Positions 1-11,184 of a DNA stretch of 64,000 bases are shown piece by piece. How positions within the stretch are numbered: position 1 is the stretch's first letter; each line of letters starts with the position of its first letter. The stretch is from Actinomucor elegans (Eukaryota > Mucoromycota > Mucoromycetes > Mucorales > Mucoraceae): positions 496,001 to 560,000 of the forward strand of contig JAMSLZ010000014.1 in the NCBI GenBank assembly GCA_026027325.1, read 5' to 3'. The notes under the pieces were generated by a model. It was not told where the DNA came from, did not search any database, and saw only the letters and a program-made list of their open reading frames with translations. A program made the translations under genes and the position numbers.

Positions 1-170
1 ATCAACGGATTGCCCCATCCATTTTCTGCATCCCATTCAATAGTAACCATATGATCGGTAAAATGCTTGCCAAAAACCAACTCATTTTCAGGCATCAAGG
101 GCTTTATTTCCTTGTTGAGTTGGATTTCAAGCTTTTGTGCGTCAAATGTTTGAAAGGCTGGTCCGATCAT
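1..170 (-). CDS. Branched-chain amino acid aminotransferase, N-terminal part, runs off the window
   Basis: A PLP-dependent enzyme that interconverts leucine, isoleucine and valine with their 2-oxo acids. Only about 57 N-terminal residues are present because the gene continues beyond base 1. The segment NELVFGKHFTDHMVTIEW followed by a Gly-Trp-Gly is the typical opening of class IV BCATs (compare FTDHM-TIEW with the family's FTDHMLTVEW). I took the ATG at 170. A pyrimidine-rich stretch ending in ATCTAG just upstream (about 178-183 on this strand) could be a 3' splice site, so an upstream exon with a mitochondrial presequence is possible. The catalytic lysine lies outside the window. The family call rests on one short but characteristic block. 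Confidence 0.75.
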   Translation of the reverse strand, partial: MIGPAFQTFDAQKLEIQLNKEIKPLMPENELVFGKHFTDHMVTIEWDAENGWGNPL

Positions 171-2156
171 AATAAAACTAGATGGAACTGACAGGATGTT
201 GATTAATAGCAGAAAGGGAAAAAATCTAAACAAAGATCAAATTTATAGGACTAAAGAATAAAACCTCAATTCCCGGAAACCAATTATATCAATGAGTTCA
301 GATACTGTTTTAAGATATACCCCAAGATAGAATGAATCGAATCATAGCTCAAAGATTTCAATACAATTGGAAACCTGTATATATTTTGGAATATTTATTG
401 AGCATGATTATATAGGATTCCTAGATTATATTATGCGATTAAAGTGTGTATTTGTACATGTTCCTAATGCTTATCTACACAAATGCTATACAATGCATTA
501 TGGATAAATGTAAAAGCCTATCGTATCTTGAAATACCCGATAATTTATCGGTTTTGAAAAGCCGCACTTGATTCTGTAGATAATATCAGAATCATTTGGG
601 TAAGTTTAAAGTTTGGCTGGAATAATAGAAAGCTCGATTCCAAAGTGATATCTTCAAAAATCAGTTTTGTAATGCTACATAACAATTTTTGAACATCGTC
701 GTTGCACTCCTTGTCCTTCGTACTCCATAAGGATCGTTTTTGTTTGCCTATAAAATAGTCCAAGACCACCACTAGCTGCTTTGGTTGTTCAACAATGTAA
801 CGTTCGATTCTATGAGGGTCCAAGATGTAAAACGATTTAGCCCATTGTTTACAAGGCTGTTCTTTCGTGTACGGAAACTAACAGCTTTATCTCAAATCAT
901 CAACGGCACCTGGACTTATGAATTAGATACCAAACACAACAACCATTGGTAATGCCCATGTTTCTTATCGACTGCAAGGCAGAATTCAATGATTCTTTAA
1001 ATAAACTTGATATCAGTGATGTCTTAAACTTCAATTAGAATAAGAGTGAGGTAGAGGAGGCATTAAATGGGAAAACGATATGTTAGCGTGATATCCACTT
1101 ACGATAATATTAGTAGTTATCTAGATCTACAAGCCTCTTGATGTCGAGTTCAGCTTATTTAGCACCTGTACCTAATATCTCCCAGTGACGCTGCTTATAT
1201 TGACAATGCCAAATAAATCTACCTGTTGTCGTTCAGGTTCAATTGGCTCCACATCAGTAATCTCATTAATAATATTGAATCAGTGTATATGGCCAGATGA
1301 TTCTATCGTTGTCAGACATATGACTTATCAATTCTGATAGTCAACTTCTAAACTTTTTCATATGGCTTTTCAGGCATGCCCTGCCAGCCAAGTGCCCAAG
1401 GCTGTCTGTAGTAGAATAACACCATCGTTTAGTTACACCAGTTAACAATATAAAGGTTTGTCTTCTTGTTCCCTCAGTGCGACAACTTGAGGACGTATCA
1501 ATAAAACCGAAATTCCCTACAAAAAAAAAGGCGTATTTTTTTTAGTATTTTTGTACCCTTCGACTTCATTTTTTTTTTTAACTTATAATATATTTACTGA
1601 TTAATAACTTTCATATATTATATATTTATATTGGAATGAATGGGTAACTTTAATCACTTTCAAAAGAAACAAAAGCAAATATTGTGAAAAGTCAAAGAAA
1701 AGACTAATTTTCTATTGCGCTTGAGATATAAATTAAATAACACGATTGCATGATGTTTGAAGACTTAGCTCATATCATATCATTTTACTGTTGATACAGT
1801 CAAGATACTGGATTATATGTAGATTATATTGCGAAAAACATCATATTGCTTATTATCCAATCAAATACATTATGAAAAATGAAATGTTCACCCAGTGAAT
1901 GCAAATGTACACACAATTAAAAGTCTTGTCGTTACTAAAAATCGGCAAAAAAAAGGCTCGATCCGCTAACTTGCAGTAAAAAAAAATCAATATAACTAAA
2001 TTCTACCTAGAGCAACTAGTTTTGACAGCTCAGCCACTAAGTGCTTAGCAGTCACATTCAGCTTCTTGGACTTTCATTTCTCAAAAAAGAATTCGTCTTT
2101 TTTTTTCAACTTCACGCAACAAACTCCACACACCATTCGTGCTGAAATCTCATATA
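171..2156. other. Long gap upstream of the aminotransferase and RPA43; one possible gene remnant
   Basis: About 2 kb of AT-rich DNA shared as the upstream region of the leftward aminotransferase and the rightward RPA43. It contains one open stretch (545-823, listed separately), several runs of 8-9 A or T near 1520 and 1570, and a faint reverse-strand match to the intergenic repeat near 1110-1165 that I do not count. Otherwise I see nothing functional. Confidence 0.5.
545..823 (-). CDS. Unrecognised open fragment, possible gene remnant or exon
   Basis: A 92-codon open stretch on the minus strand. Translation stays open upstream to about 870, where a TTAG could act as a splice acceptor. The composition is protein-like: hydrophobic helices alternate with charged segments (for example QLVVVLDYFIGKQKR and LLCSITKLIFEDITLESSF). 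It is less biased than the other chance frames nearby. I see no recognisable motif, no clear start upstream and no clear downstream exon. It may be the last exon of a gene I could not assemble, a decayed gene, or chance. Confidence 0.25.
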   Translation of the reverse strand: MDPHRIERYIVEQPKQLVVVLDYFIGKQKRSLWSTKDKECNDDVQKLLCSITKLIFEDITLESSFLLFQPNFKLTQMILILSTESSAAFQNR

Positions 2157-3077
2157 ATGGCAGTCGAGGAAAAGAAACGTAAACACAAGGATAGCTCAGA
2201 AAAGAAGAGCAGCAAAAAGAAGCACAAGTCTGTTACAAAGATTATTGCGCCCACCTCACCTGCGTCCTCCGTCGGTTCAGCAGCACCTATTGCTTCAACT
2301 TCTTTCTCAGAGGTTGTTGTAAAGTTATACCTTCACTTGGCTCCCATGTGGTCTGGAAAGACTATGGAAGGCGTTAACGAACAATTGAACGCATTTTTGA
2401 TGAAGTATGTATATGGTTTGTTAGAGGCATTTTTTTTTCTATCGGCTACAACTTCAAACTAACCATTTCGCGTTTAGATATGTTCCCGAGGTTGATGGTA
2501 TCGTTCTTGCGCATTCTGATGTTAAATTCACAGCCGACAAGGGCAAAATACTTTATGATTCTCCATTCTGTCATTTCTTTATTACTGTCAAATTTCTTGT
2601 TTGGAAGCCTAGAAGAGGAACAAAGCTTGGTAATCTTCTGACACGTCAACATAAGTTAGAATTGATATTAACTTATGTATAGTTGGACGCATTAATTTAC
2701 AATCAGAAGATCATATTGGTTTATTGATCTATGGAACTTTCAACGCCTCTATCCCCAAGTCTCGTATACCTTCATCGACATATGAATGGAAAGTGAATGA
2801 AGAAGAATCGGTTGAACAAACCGAAGTGAACGAAGAAGAAGAAGGAGAAGGAGAAGATTCTCAAGAGATAGCCTCTGAAGGTCGACAGAGAACACAGTAT
2901 GGCGAATGGATCAACAAAGACACTGGTGCTGGTATTGGTGGTGAAGATGGCACACTGGAATTCAATGTTATGGAGTAAGTGCACAACTGAATCTAAAGAA
3001 ATTATAGACTGACCATCATATTTCTTTGTAGCATCATTGAAGCCAATGATATTCTGACCGTTACCGGGTCTCTTTAG
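2157..3077 (+). CDS. RPA43: DNA-directed RNA polymerase I subunit RPA43
   Basis: Subunit of the Pol I stalk, the counterpart of Rpb7 and Rpc25. It joins Pol I to Rrn3 for rRNA transcription in the nucleolus. Four exons: 2157-2404, 2478-2629, 2683-2974 and 3032-3077, giving 245 aa with frame preserved. The N-terminus is Lys/Ser-rich (KKSSKKKHKS) and resembles a nuclear localisation signal. It is followed by the family blocks VVVKLYLHLAPMWSGKTMEG, VPEVDGIVLAHS, DSPFCHFFITVKFLVWKP and the OB-fold part DHIGLLIYGTFNASIPKSRI. A Glu-rich insert sits at about residues 165-190. The protein ends in LTVTGSL, a usual end for the family. The start is the first ATG in good context after a pyrimidine-rich leader. 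Its 3' end faces ATP11 at a distance of 265 bp. Confidence 0.92.
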
Positions 3078-3342
3078 ACTTTTTGTATATTTTTCCCTCT
3101 TTTTCTACAATATCATGAACAAAAACCAGTAAAAAAGCCTATATTATTATACTTATTCACCATTATCCTTTTCTTTTCTAATTAAACTATTTGCATCTCA
3201 TCATTAGTAACCTTCTTTTTACATTAGATAGGACAGAGTGAGACATTTATTTAAGCAAACAAAGCATACAGGGACAAGGGTAGATTGATTCCAGTTCTAG
3301 GATGTTTTAGAGATGCTTCAAGTGTAAGCTGCTAATGGATAT

Positions 3343-4519
3343 TTAATGCAGAGGAATTGTATTGTCCATTTCTTTTATCAGCTCCTGATAATCAAATTCC
3401 TCGGGAAGATCATTGAAACGCTCGACAAGCTTCAGTTTACGTGGATTATCAGGTGAATAGAATTGCTGTAGAGCAAAGGCCAAGAACTGGGCATTAGATG
3501 CAGAAAGCATCTTTTTGGGGTTATCGTTAATATCGCCTTTCATTAAGACAATTCCTTTGGACTCTGCTAGTTCTGGGAAATGGGTGATGGTCAAAAATGG
3601 GCGCGCCTTTTCTCCTTTGGTTTTGTACTCTATAAGTGATGTAAAGTTGCATTGGTGAGACTGAAATTGGAGAAAGAAAAACTCTAATCCTGAATCTCTG
3701 GGCATAGGCAAAATGAACTATAATGTACTAAAAGTATTCAACACCGAGAACTTTCTACGATAACAGCCGCTATTTACCAATGGGTACTTTTGAGAAACAC
3801 TATACATTTTCGAATACGTTGTAATGGGGATAACAGCAGTAATGCCATCCTTATCGAGATGATATTCTGTCCATATCTTGGCTATGGATTCTCGATCCTC
3901 TTTCATAAGCATGTCCAGCTTTACAATCTTGTCTAAGGTCTACCCATTATGAGAAAACTACTAGTTTAACCTTTGGATCTTTTCTTTGTCCATCTTTGCT
4001 TAGCTTACAGGTGAATTGGATTCATATTTTCTGTTACCCTTCTCTTGATATGAACTTGATGATACTACTGTTTCTCTCGAAGGTTGTGCTTTTGTATCTA
4101 TACGATTTCTTTCTTCAATTGCCGGTTCATTTTTGAGTTGATGCGTCAATCGTTTAAGCTCCTGTACTGATAACCCTTGCCTAAGTCAGTAGCAGTTAGA
4201 TACCCCCAAAAAAGACAGTTATCCAACATTTAAAGTAAAAACTTACTTTTGTGCGGCTTGTTTCAATTTTAAAGCATATTTTGCATCATAGTCTACCTTC
4301 ACTCGGCTTGCTTCGAGTGCAATATGGTTGATTCGATCTACATTTTTTGTTGAGAATTCTCGACTGATTCCATTGTTACCAACTCAGTTTACCCCAATTA
4401 TTATTATGACCACCAAAGAATGTTGAAGCTGGAGTATTTACTACCTCGGCATTTCGTATTTGACGGAAGAAGATAGCTGGAGACTTTGTTTTATGCAAGG
4501 ATACAAAGTTTCGAATCAT
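3343..4519 (-). CDS. ATP11: ATP synthase F1 assembly chaperone Atp11
   Basis: Mitochondrial matrix chaperone that binds free F1 beta subunits during assembly of the F1-ATPase. Five exons by my model: 4393-4519, 4247-4358, 4009-4180, 3778-3939 and 3343-3717, giving 315 aa, close to the yeast length. The first residues (MIRNFVSLHKTKSPAIFFRQIRN when read through, Arg-rich with no acids) look like a mitochondrial presequence. The C-terminal half carries the family signature: IWTEYHLDKDGITAVIP, LPMPRDSGLEFFFLQFQ, HQCNFTSLIEYKTKGE, then ARPFLTITHFPELAESKGIV. Introns 2-4 are clear. Intron 1 (4359-4392) is only 34 nt and ends in GAG, so that junction is uncertain. The 3' UTR converges with RPA43. Confidence 0.9.
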
Positions 4520-4690
4520 GGTAAAAAGCTCTAGTAACGCGTTAATTAAACCTAACTTTCTTTATAATATTATACCTGTCTTTTAAGCGGCATTTAGATT
4601 TTATATCTCTGGTGGCTGTCAGCAAGCATTAAGTGCCCTCCTCATTTTTCTTTCTGAAATAAGCTATAAGTATGTTTGAGGTTTCTTTAG

Positions 4691-5070
4691 ACGTAGTAAG
4701 TCATTACGAGTATGGCTTGCTAATCAAATGGGACATTTGACTAGGATCTGTCAAGAGATCTATAAATGTAAAGATCTGCATTACGTGAAAAATGTATATT
4801 TTAGAAAGCAAAGCATTTTAACAAGTGTAGAAAGTCATTTTGAGTGGATAGTATTCACCATATATGACTTTTGATGAAGATCAGTCGAGGGGTTTTCAAA
4901 TCATTATACCAAGTATACACAATTCAATGCAAAGCATTAATTTATAACACAGTCATTGCATTTGAATTGAATAATGATTCAGATAAGCACAGCTTTCTAT
5001 TATGAACATGTACTAGTTATTAAATATGATATTAAAGCGGAAGTCCGTCAAGAAATGTAGATGTATTTAA
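4691..5070 (+). repeat. Array of three diverged copies of the intergenic motif
   Basis: Copies at 4691-4768, 4826-4905 and 4985-5070, all in the same orientation, with anchor spacing near 134 and 164 bp. The first copy reads AGTAAGTCATTACGAGTATGG, then CTTGCTAATCAAATGGGAC, then GGATCTGTCAAGAGATCT. The second has GTCATTTTGAGTGG, then GATCAGTCGAGGGG and CAAATCATT. The third has GAACATGTACTAGTTATT, then GATATTAAAGCGGAAGTC. Compare the other arrays in this window. Aligned by eye. Confidence 0.6.
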
Positions 5071-5550
5071 TATAGAGGAGGATGTCAAATAAAGTCCCAG
5101 AAGAATCGCTTTAGGTTCAGATCTTACAAAAAAAAGGGTATTTTTTTTTTGATAATTCACAAAATGCATATTTAAGAGCATGGATAATGTTTTTCAGGTT
5201 CTATTGTATGCAAAATATGCGAACTACAATTGCATTTATAAAAGATCAAAATTACCATCTATGATTAAAGCTAATTCAATGACAATATTTTGCCATTGAA
5301 AATGAAATTGAATCATGAGTCAAATTTTAGGTTTGGTGTTATAAATCATCAGTAGTCTTTACCCGCATCATTTTGGATGCTATTAAAAGTAGTTTAAATG
5401 TATGGATCCTCATTCAACTTTGTTTCTTGTAATTCAGAATATACGCTGACATCTCTTTCACCGTACAAAAGCGCAAAGCAGTCGAATTTAACATATTTTA
5501 GCCTGACACAGAAATCAGATGCAGCACAACACTAAGCTGCTGGATGTATA

Positions 5551-5696
5551 ATGAGCTATATACTATTAGTGTTTTTATGCGTCCTTTTCAATTATGTAGT
5601 ACCTTTAGCTATTGCAAGTGAGCTATTATTTTTTCTTTTTTGTCTTTATAATTCTTCATAGAAGTATATCAGTACCATGCAATATATAAAAAATAA
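5551..5696 (+). CDS. Possible small secreted peptide, two exons (speculative)
   Basis: An ATG at 5551 opens a frame that begins MSYILLVFLCVLFNYVVPLA, a textbook hydrophobic signal-peptide core. The frame meets GTGAGC at 5618, and a T-rich stretch runs to CATAG at 5661. That looks like a 44-nt intron with a strong pyrimidine tract. Splicing 5551-5617 to 5662-5696 keeps the frame and gives a 33-residue product ending in Tyr/Lys-rich residues. Nothing is recognisable beyond the signal-like start, and such short frames can arise by chance in AT-rich DNA. It could also be the start of a longer gene whose later exons I could not find. Confidence 0.2.
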
Positions 5697-6067
5697 AACT
5701 CCTCCTGACCTTCGAAATTAACTACATGTGGATCATGTAAATTAAGGATATTGGTCTTGGCTTTCACCATTGTTGGATTTATCGCATATGTTGAAACCAG
5801 GGATAAGTAAAATTTGCTCGGGTAGACAACCTGTGTGAAATAACTAGAAGCTTAGTTTTTACTAAATAATGATACTTGGGGTGTATGAGTAAAGGCTCCA
5901 GCTTTTGGATGATAAGATCATGAATAAACGTAACACTGGAATGGCAGGTAGCCAATAGAGAGTAATCTGCTAAGTGTCACCGAATTGTTTTCCACAGCAA
6001 GAGTAAAAATCCTTCCTCCGCCGGTCGCGTATTTGCTTTTTCTTTTTCTTCTGAACGAAAAAAAAAA

Positions 6068-7839
6068 ATGTTTTTTTCAAGAAAACTACTGGCAGTAGCT
6101 GCTGGCTTTAGCACTTTCATGGCTGCTCAAGCGTTGAGTACTTTGGAAGTCGTTATGAAAAACGCAGAATATGCAGCACAAGGATTTGATATCCTGACCC
6201 ACCCTGATGTGGATGGATATTCTGTCAGAATTAAGCAACCTAAATCATGCGAAGAAGGCGTCCAGGTAATAAAAAAAACATATATTCATATAGAGTAGCT
6301 CAGTAGAAGAAACTTTAGTACTCGGGTTATATCGATAAACATGATACGGATGATCACTTTTTCTTTTACTTTTTTGAATCGAGAACGGATCCTGCAACAG
6401 ACCCTACTGTCTTGTGGTTAAACGGAGGACCTGGTTGTTCTTCTATGATGGGCTTATGGATGGAACTAGGGTAATGCGCTAATTAGTGTATAAAGATGTA
6501 TTACTCACGAATCTATAGTCCTTGTCAAGTCAATGAATTTGGTAATGATACTATCAGAAATCCTTACAGCTGGAATACTGCTGCCAATGTCTTTTTTTTG
6601 GATCAGGTATACAATAAAGTGTTTAATATTACCAGTAAACTCACACGCTTGCTTGGATGTTTTTTTAGCCCGTAAAGGTCGGATATAGTTACGGACATAC
6701 AAATGTAAAAGATACGGATGAATCTGCTCGTGATGTTTATGCCTTTTTACAATTGTTCTTTGACAAATACCCCCAATATGCCACCTCACCTTTCCATATT
6801 TCAGGTGAATCCTACGCTGGCCATTACTTGCCCGCCATCTCTACTGAAATCATTCGTAGAAACGCGGTAGCAGAATCCAAAAACTTGATCAAAATCAACT
6901 ATGCATCGATGTTGATTGGCAATGGATGGACCGAGCCCCGCACACAATTTAAAGGCTATGCCGAATATGGTTGCGCTAACGATAGTGCTTACAAACCTTT
7001 GTTTGATCAATACACTTGTGATCAGATGACGCAGACCTACGGACGATGCAAGTCTTTAATGGATGCTTGTTATAAGATGCCCACGTCATTTGCTTGCGTA
7101 CCTGCTGGTCTTTACTGTGAAAAGACTCAAACAGGTGCCTATGATAAGCTTGGTTTAAACCCTTATGATATTCGTAAGAAATGTGAAGGTGATACTGGAC
7201 TTTGTTATAATCTCTTGCAAGCCATTGAAGATTATGCAAACAGAAAAGATGTTAGAGAAAACCTGGGTGTACATGAAGATGCTGGAAAGTTTGCTGGTTG
7301 TGATAATGGTGTTGGTATGCGATTCTATCGTACTGGAGATGGGTAAATAAACTTATTCGTGTTACCTGCTTGTACTAAAATGTAAATTTATTCTTAAATA
7401 ATAGCTCAAAGGATTACAGTAGCCATGTTGCAGACACTCTAGAAGCTGGTGTTCGTGTTTTACTCTATGTTGGTGACATGGACTGGATTTGTAACTGGTA
7501 ATTACTTTGCGTGTTCTATAATAAGATGGTAATAACACTTTGATAGGGTTGGTAACCTGGATTGGAGTTTAAAGATGGAATGGTCTGGAAAGAAAGGATA
7601 CAATGAAGCCGAGGATGAAAAGTGGTATAGTGACCTTACTGGCAATCATGCTGGTAATGTTCGTACTCATGGCAATCTCACCTTCTTAAGAATATTTGAT
7701 GCTGGACATATGGTAAGACCAAAGTTAACCTGAAGTACATAGTAATACTTACGCGTTTTAATAGGTTCCTTATGATCAACCAGAGAATGCCTTGGACTTT
7801 TTCAACAAATGGTTAAGTGGAAGTTCTTTAATCAATTAG
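6068..7839 (+). CDS. Secreted or vacuolar serine carboxypeptidase (family S10, CPY-like)
   Basis: Acidic exopeptidase that removes C-terminal residues from peptides in the vacuole or outside the cell. Seven exons: 6068-6265, 6319-6470, 6519-6606, 6669-7342, 7405-7497, 7547-7712 and 7765-7839, giving 481 aa. The N-terminus [21 protein letters not shown] is a signal peptide, followed by a propeptide-like region. The family blocks are all present: [20 protein letters not shown] (oxyanion and substrate binding), GYSYG, the nucleophile serine in GESYAGHY, the aspartate in [10 protein letters not shown], and the histidine in DAGHMVPYDQP. Paired cysteines occur throughout. No ER-retention or membrane anchor is visible; the protein ends in GSSLIN. 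The enzyme looks complete and active. Confidence 0.95.
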
Positions 7840-8969
7840 ATTGACCTTTTTTTTATGTATTACTTAAGAATTACATACTCTGTTTGTTGTAGTTATAATC
7901 AATAAACAAATATCGTAATCATCGCAATTCGGTTCTGTACCTGAGTAATCTTGTTGATGGACCAGTCAGCATAGTGCATCACTATAATATGCACGCAAAT
8001 TGGGGTATTTATATACTTTGTAATGATTTGCTATTATCATTGAATATGTCCAGAAACGTCTTCACCTATCTTCATAATATTAGTAACATTTCTTTAAAAT
8101 ATATATGATAATGCACCTTTTTACTCGAGTAGGGCTACTATGCACAACAATTTGTAAAATTGGTTGTTAAGCATGTCCGTGACGCGAAGTGTTTAATTGA
8201 TACTATATACATCACTTTCGATTAAATGAAACTCTTCAGGGTATGAGATACTGTAGTATCTTAAATTGGCTCAGGCAACTATTTTATTGATTGAAAGTGC
8301 CTTATAGTGAAAATGAATATTAAGAATAAAAAAGAGTGAAAGAAGCTAATATTTTATAAACTATTTGCACAACTCATTTTCAGTGCCTCATTATGAGTAT
8401 GAAATACTACGTTATACTGATATCGCTGGAAGGATTTATTGCTCATTAGATCTAGTTTGTATGAAAAAATAGTCAAGCGCGCGGCAAGTTCAAGCAGTCA
8501 ACAATTTTCTTAATCGCCCAATGTTGGCAAATGTTCTTGTCCGTCAACTACAGGACTAAACAATTATTATAATAACTTAATCGAAGTAATATGCGGCAAC
8601 TTGACAATCAAATAACAGATATAACGAGGCAACAATGAAGATGAGACTTTCAAAAATTTAAGCAAACATGCTTGAGCAACATGAAGCTTCCACAAGGCAT
8701 TATGCTGAATATTGCTCTACTATCTGACTGCCTTTCGTCAGTAATGGGAGATTAGTTGAACTAAAATTAGTATTGTAGTTTCAAACCTTATGTGGGCTTT
8801 ATCAAACAAGTTAAAGTAACAGAAAAATATCTTTAATCGGTTATATGCAATTTATTGAGTGCTATTGAATACAAAAAAGTATTATAGACGTTTAAAGGTC
8901 CAAACAACTAGAGGATTGAATAGTTTTATTAGTTTCTCTCAATAATTTTTAGCAGGATGGCGGCGAAAG
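7840..8969. other. Gap after the carboxypeptidase, nothing clear
   Basis: About 1.1 kb between the 3' ends of the carboxypeptidase and the LysM gene. I see one weak copy of the intergenic motif (8380-8456: CTCATTATGAGTATG, then ATACTGATATCGC, then CATTAGATCTAG) and no coding signal. Confidence 0.45.
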
Positions 8970-9470
8970 CTAGCAATGAGATTTTTTTTTAGGGGCGCTC
9001 TTTCTATTAATGTAGTGTGTAGACATTTTTGATTTGGTCGATTTAGTCTTCTCTTCATTTTTCTTTTTGTCTTTCTTTAGATTATCATCACTTCTTTTAA
9101 CGATGGATGAGGAAGAAGAATACTAAGCCATGTAAAATATTAATACTTGAAGTACTCAGTTTTTTAATAAAATGACAAGTTACCTTTACGCAGACAATAT
9201 CCCCTTTCTTCACTTTATTACAGTGAAACTGAGAATTAAATTTTCGGTTCCATTCGTCAATGTTGGCCTCAGTAGTCTTGAACTTGGATGAAATAGACTT
9301 GCAGGTTTCTTTAGCAGTAACTACTTTCAAGTGAGTTAGATAATCAATAATTTGAGCACTAGAAAACCATGCTTACCTAAATGGGTTTCATGACAAGGAT
9401 GTGGAAAATGATCACTAGCTTGGACAAAAACCACCAAAGTGAAAATAAAAGCGACAAATAAAATGTGCAT
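8970..9470 (-). CDS. Small secreted single-LysM protein
   Basis: Likely an extracellular chitin-oligomer binding protein. Three exons: 9377-9470, 9184-9323 and 8970-9122, giving 128 aa with frame preserved. Residues 1-18 (MHILFVAFIFTLVVFVQAS) form a signal peptide. Residues about 30-78 are one LysM domain: VVTAKETCKSISSKFKTTEA, then NIDEWN, then VKKGDIVCVK. Four cysteines bracket the domain. The tail of about 50 residues is rich in Ser, Lys and Arg, with a Lys-Arg dibasic site (VKRSDD) typical of Kex2-type processing, and it ends in a lone cysteine. In fungi, secreted LysM proteins can shield the cell wall or mask chitin from hosts; the role here is inference. The third exon is less certain than the first two. 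Confidence 0.8.
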
Positions 9471-10974
9471 AACAAGATATCTATCTAAAGACAACGAATG
9501 AGGAAAGAACGAATGAACTGCTCTTTCAGTATTTATACGTCTTGTTCTTTTTAAAATGGTCGAGAACACATATCGTTATCGATTACTGTTACATACAAGA
9601 TTTATCGTTCGATGGTATATATATTATTAATATTTTAAAGGGTATGCTTGCCTATTAGGCATTGACAGGTGTGTTTATATAAATATACATATTGCCAAGA
9701 TTTATGTCTATATATGTAGATATTATCCAAATTGATTGTAATACATCAATATAACAAGATTGAATACGATCACCGGTACTATATATAACTTAAGACCTCT
9801 ATAGAACCTGATGCTACTGAGAAACTTTTATTTATCTAAACAGTAGATCTGCCCTATCAAAAAATTAGGATCGACTGATTAATGATCTTTTCCAATTGTG
9901 TGCTTCGACCATTAAGACACACTGATAAGTCAATAATCGTATGATCAGTAATACTTTTGCAGTCGCTTAATTCTTCGGATGATTACGAATACTATAGTCA
10001 ATCAATACTAAGGGTATATTAGTCGTTAATAAGGCCCAGTACAGAACAATGAAAGACTTCAAAAACCTTTCAAACTCTTAATTCGCGTTGTATTAAAAAT
10101 TAAAAAGCATTATCATTGTTTATGTTAGTAGATCGTCTTCCTGAATCGCTACTTTTACCAGGTATCAATTCTAACCAAAAAAAAAAAAAACTTCTTTAGA
10201 ATTGATTAATACTGTAGCAGCTCACGATGTCCGAAACCTATGATCTACAGCTACCGGTTGGATTTTGAAGTGGAGCTGACTTGATTAGTTATTTCCTCTT
10301 GTAATTCAAGGTGAAGATATCATTTGCATTGAAACCACAGGTTAGATATATCGATTTTCTCAATTCCATATCCTTGCATATAAAGAGGGTTAATTACTTT
10401 CTAATACATGCCAATTCAATTAAAAACATTTTATGCGCGATACAGCAGCATTTACATGTTTCGATTCCAATTCATTGATAGAGATGTTTAGAAATTCTTA
10501 CGTCGCAGTTTGTGATAGACATCTCAATGTATTCGACTCTGGAATTATTAAGAGGAGCTTACAAACAGATTAGAATGCATTTGAAAAGGAGTATATGGTA
10601 CGCAAGTAGCATGGGTATATTTATTCATTCAAATTACGGGCTATACTTATTAAATATGACATTTTATCAGTATCAATGGAGAAATCTATAAATTTAAAAC
10701 ATTATTTGAAATTTCCTATTGTATATTTAAATACTTGAGCCGTTACTGTATTTTAAAAATATTCATTAATCGTCTTCTATCAGTGATAACTTAGTTATTA
10801 GAGGTGACATCTAATAATATTTATATTATCATATACAAACTTCGGTTCTTTATAATCTTTTATATAAATCTCTGCTCGCGACAACATACAATAATGAAGA
10901 AATTCAACCCACTGAAACAAAAATCAAGTAATTCTCTACACACACTACTAAATGAAGTAAAACTAAAAGAATAC
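9471..10974. other. Gap upstream of the LysM gene, nothing clear
   Basis: About 1.5 kb of AT-rich DNA that serves as the LysM promoter side. It has a run of 13 A near 10178-10190. I found no open frame with protein-like composition and no clear copy of the intergenic motif. Confidence 0.4.
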
Positions 10975-11056
10975 CGTCGCCTGCAGGGTTTGAACCTGCG
11001 CACGCATAGCGTATATGATTTCAAGTCATACTCCTTAACCACTCGGACAAAGCGAC
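10975..11056 (-). tRNA. tRNA-Ser(UGA)
   Basis: An 82-nt type II tRNA without intron. The acceptor arms GTCGCTT and AGGCGAC pair with one G-T, and the discriminator base is G as expected for serine. The D-arm region is TCCGAGTGGTTAAGGA. The anticodon stem TATGA/TCATA encloses loop CTTGAAA, so the anticodon is TGA and it reads UCA. A long variable arm (ACGC-TAT-GCGT) is diagnostic of serine or leucine tRNAs. The T-arm GCAGG-TTCAAAC-CCTGC contains the B box. A TTTT terminator follows just downstream at about 10966-10969 on this strand. Confidence 0.95.
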
Positions 11057-11184
11057 TGTGTTTGCACTAAAAAATCAACATTAATGAAGACAATAATAAA
11101 TACTTTATATTCATCACGTGATACAAGTAATTTGATTGGATGTTATTTAATGACAGTCATTCAGCGAAGATTCCATAACTGAAC

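Larger units (their letters stand above)
4520..6067. other. Gap between ATP11 and carboxypeptidase: repeat array and a possible small peptide gene
   Basis: About 1.5 kb. It holds a three-copy array of the dispersed motif (4691-5070) and a possible two-exon secreted peptide (5551-5696). A run of 10 T lies at about 5143-5152. A TGAGTCA lies at 5316-5322, roughly 750 bp before the carboxypeptidase, too far for me to assign. The 60 bp before the next gene is pyrimidine-rich and then A-rich, as in many leaders here. Confidence 0.5.

Noticed and set aside
4691..5070. Regularly spaced repeats reminiscent of a CRISPR array
   Set aside because: Units are about 80 bp, strongly diverged, spaced 134-164 bp, in a eukaryotic genome with no cas genes nearby.
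10804..11070. 88-codon plus-strand frame
   Set aside because: It runs through the tRNA-Ser(UGA) gene on the other strand, and its composition is chance-like.
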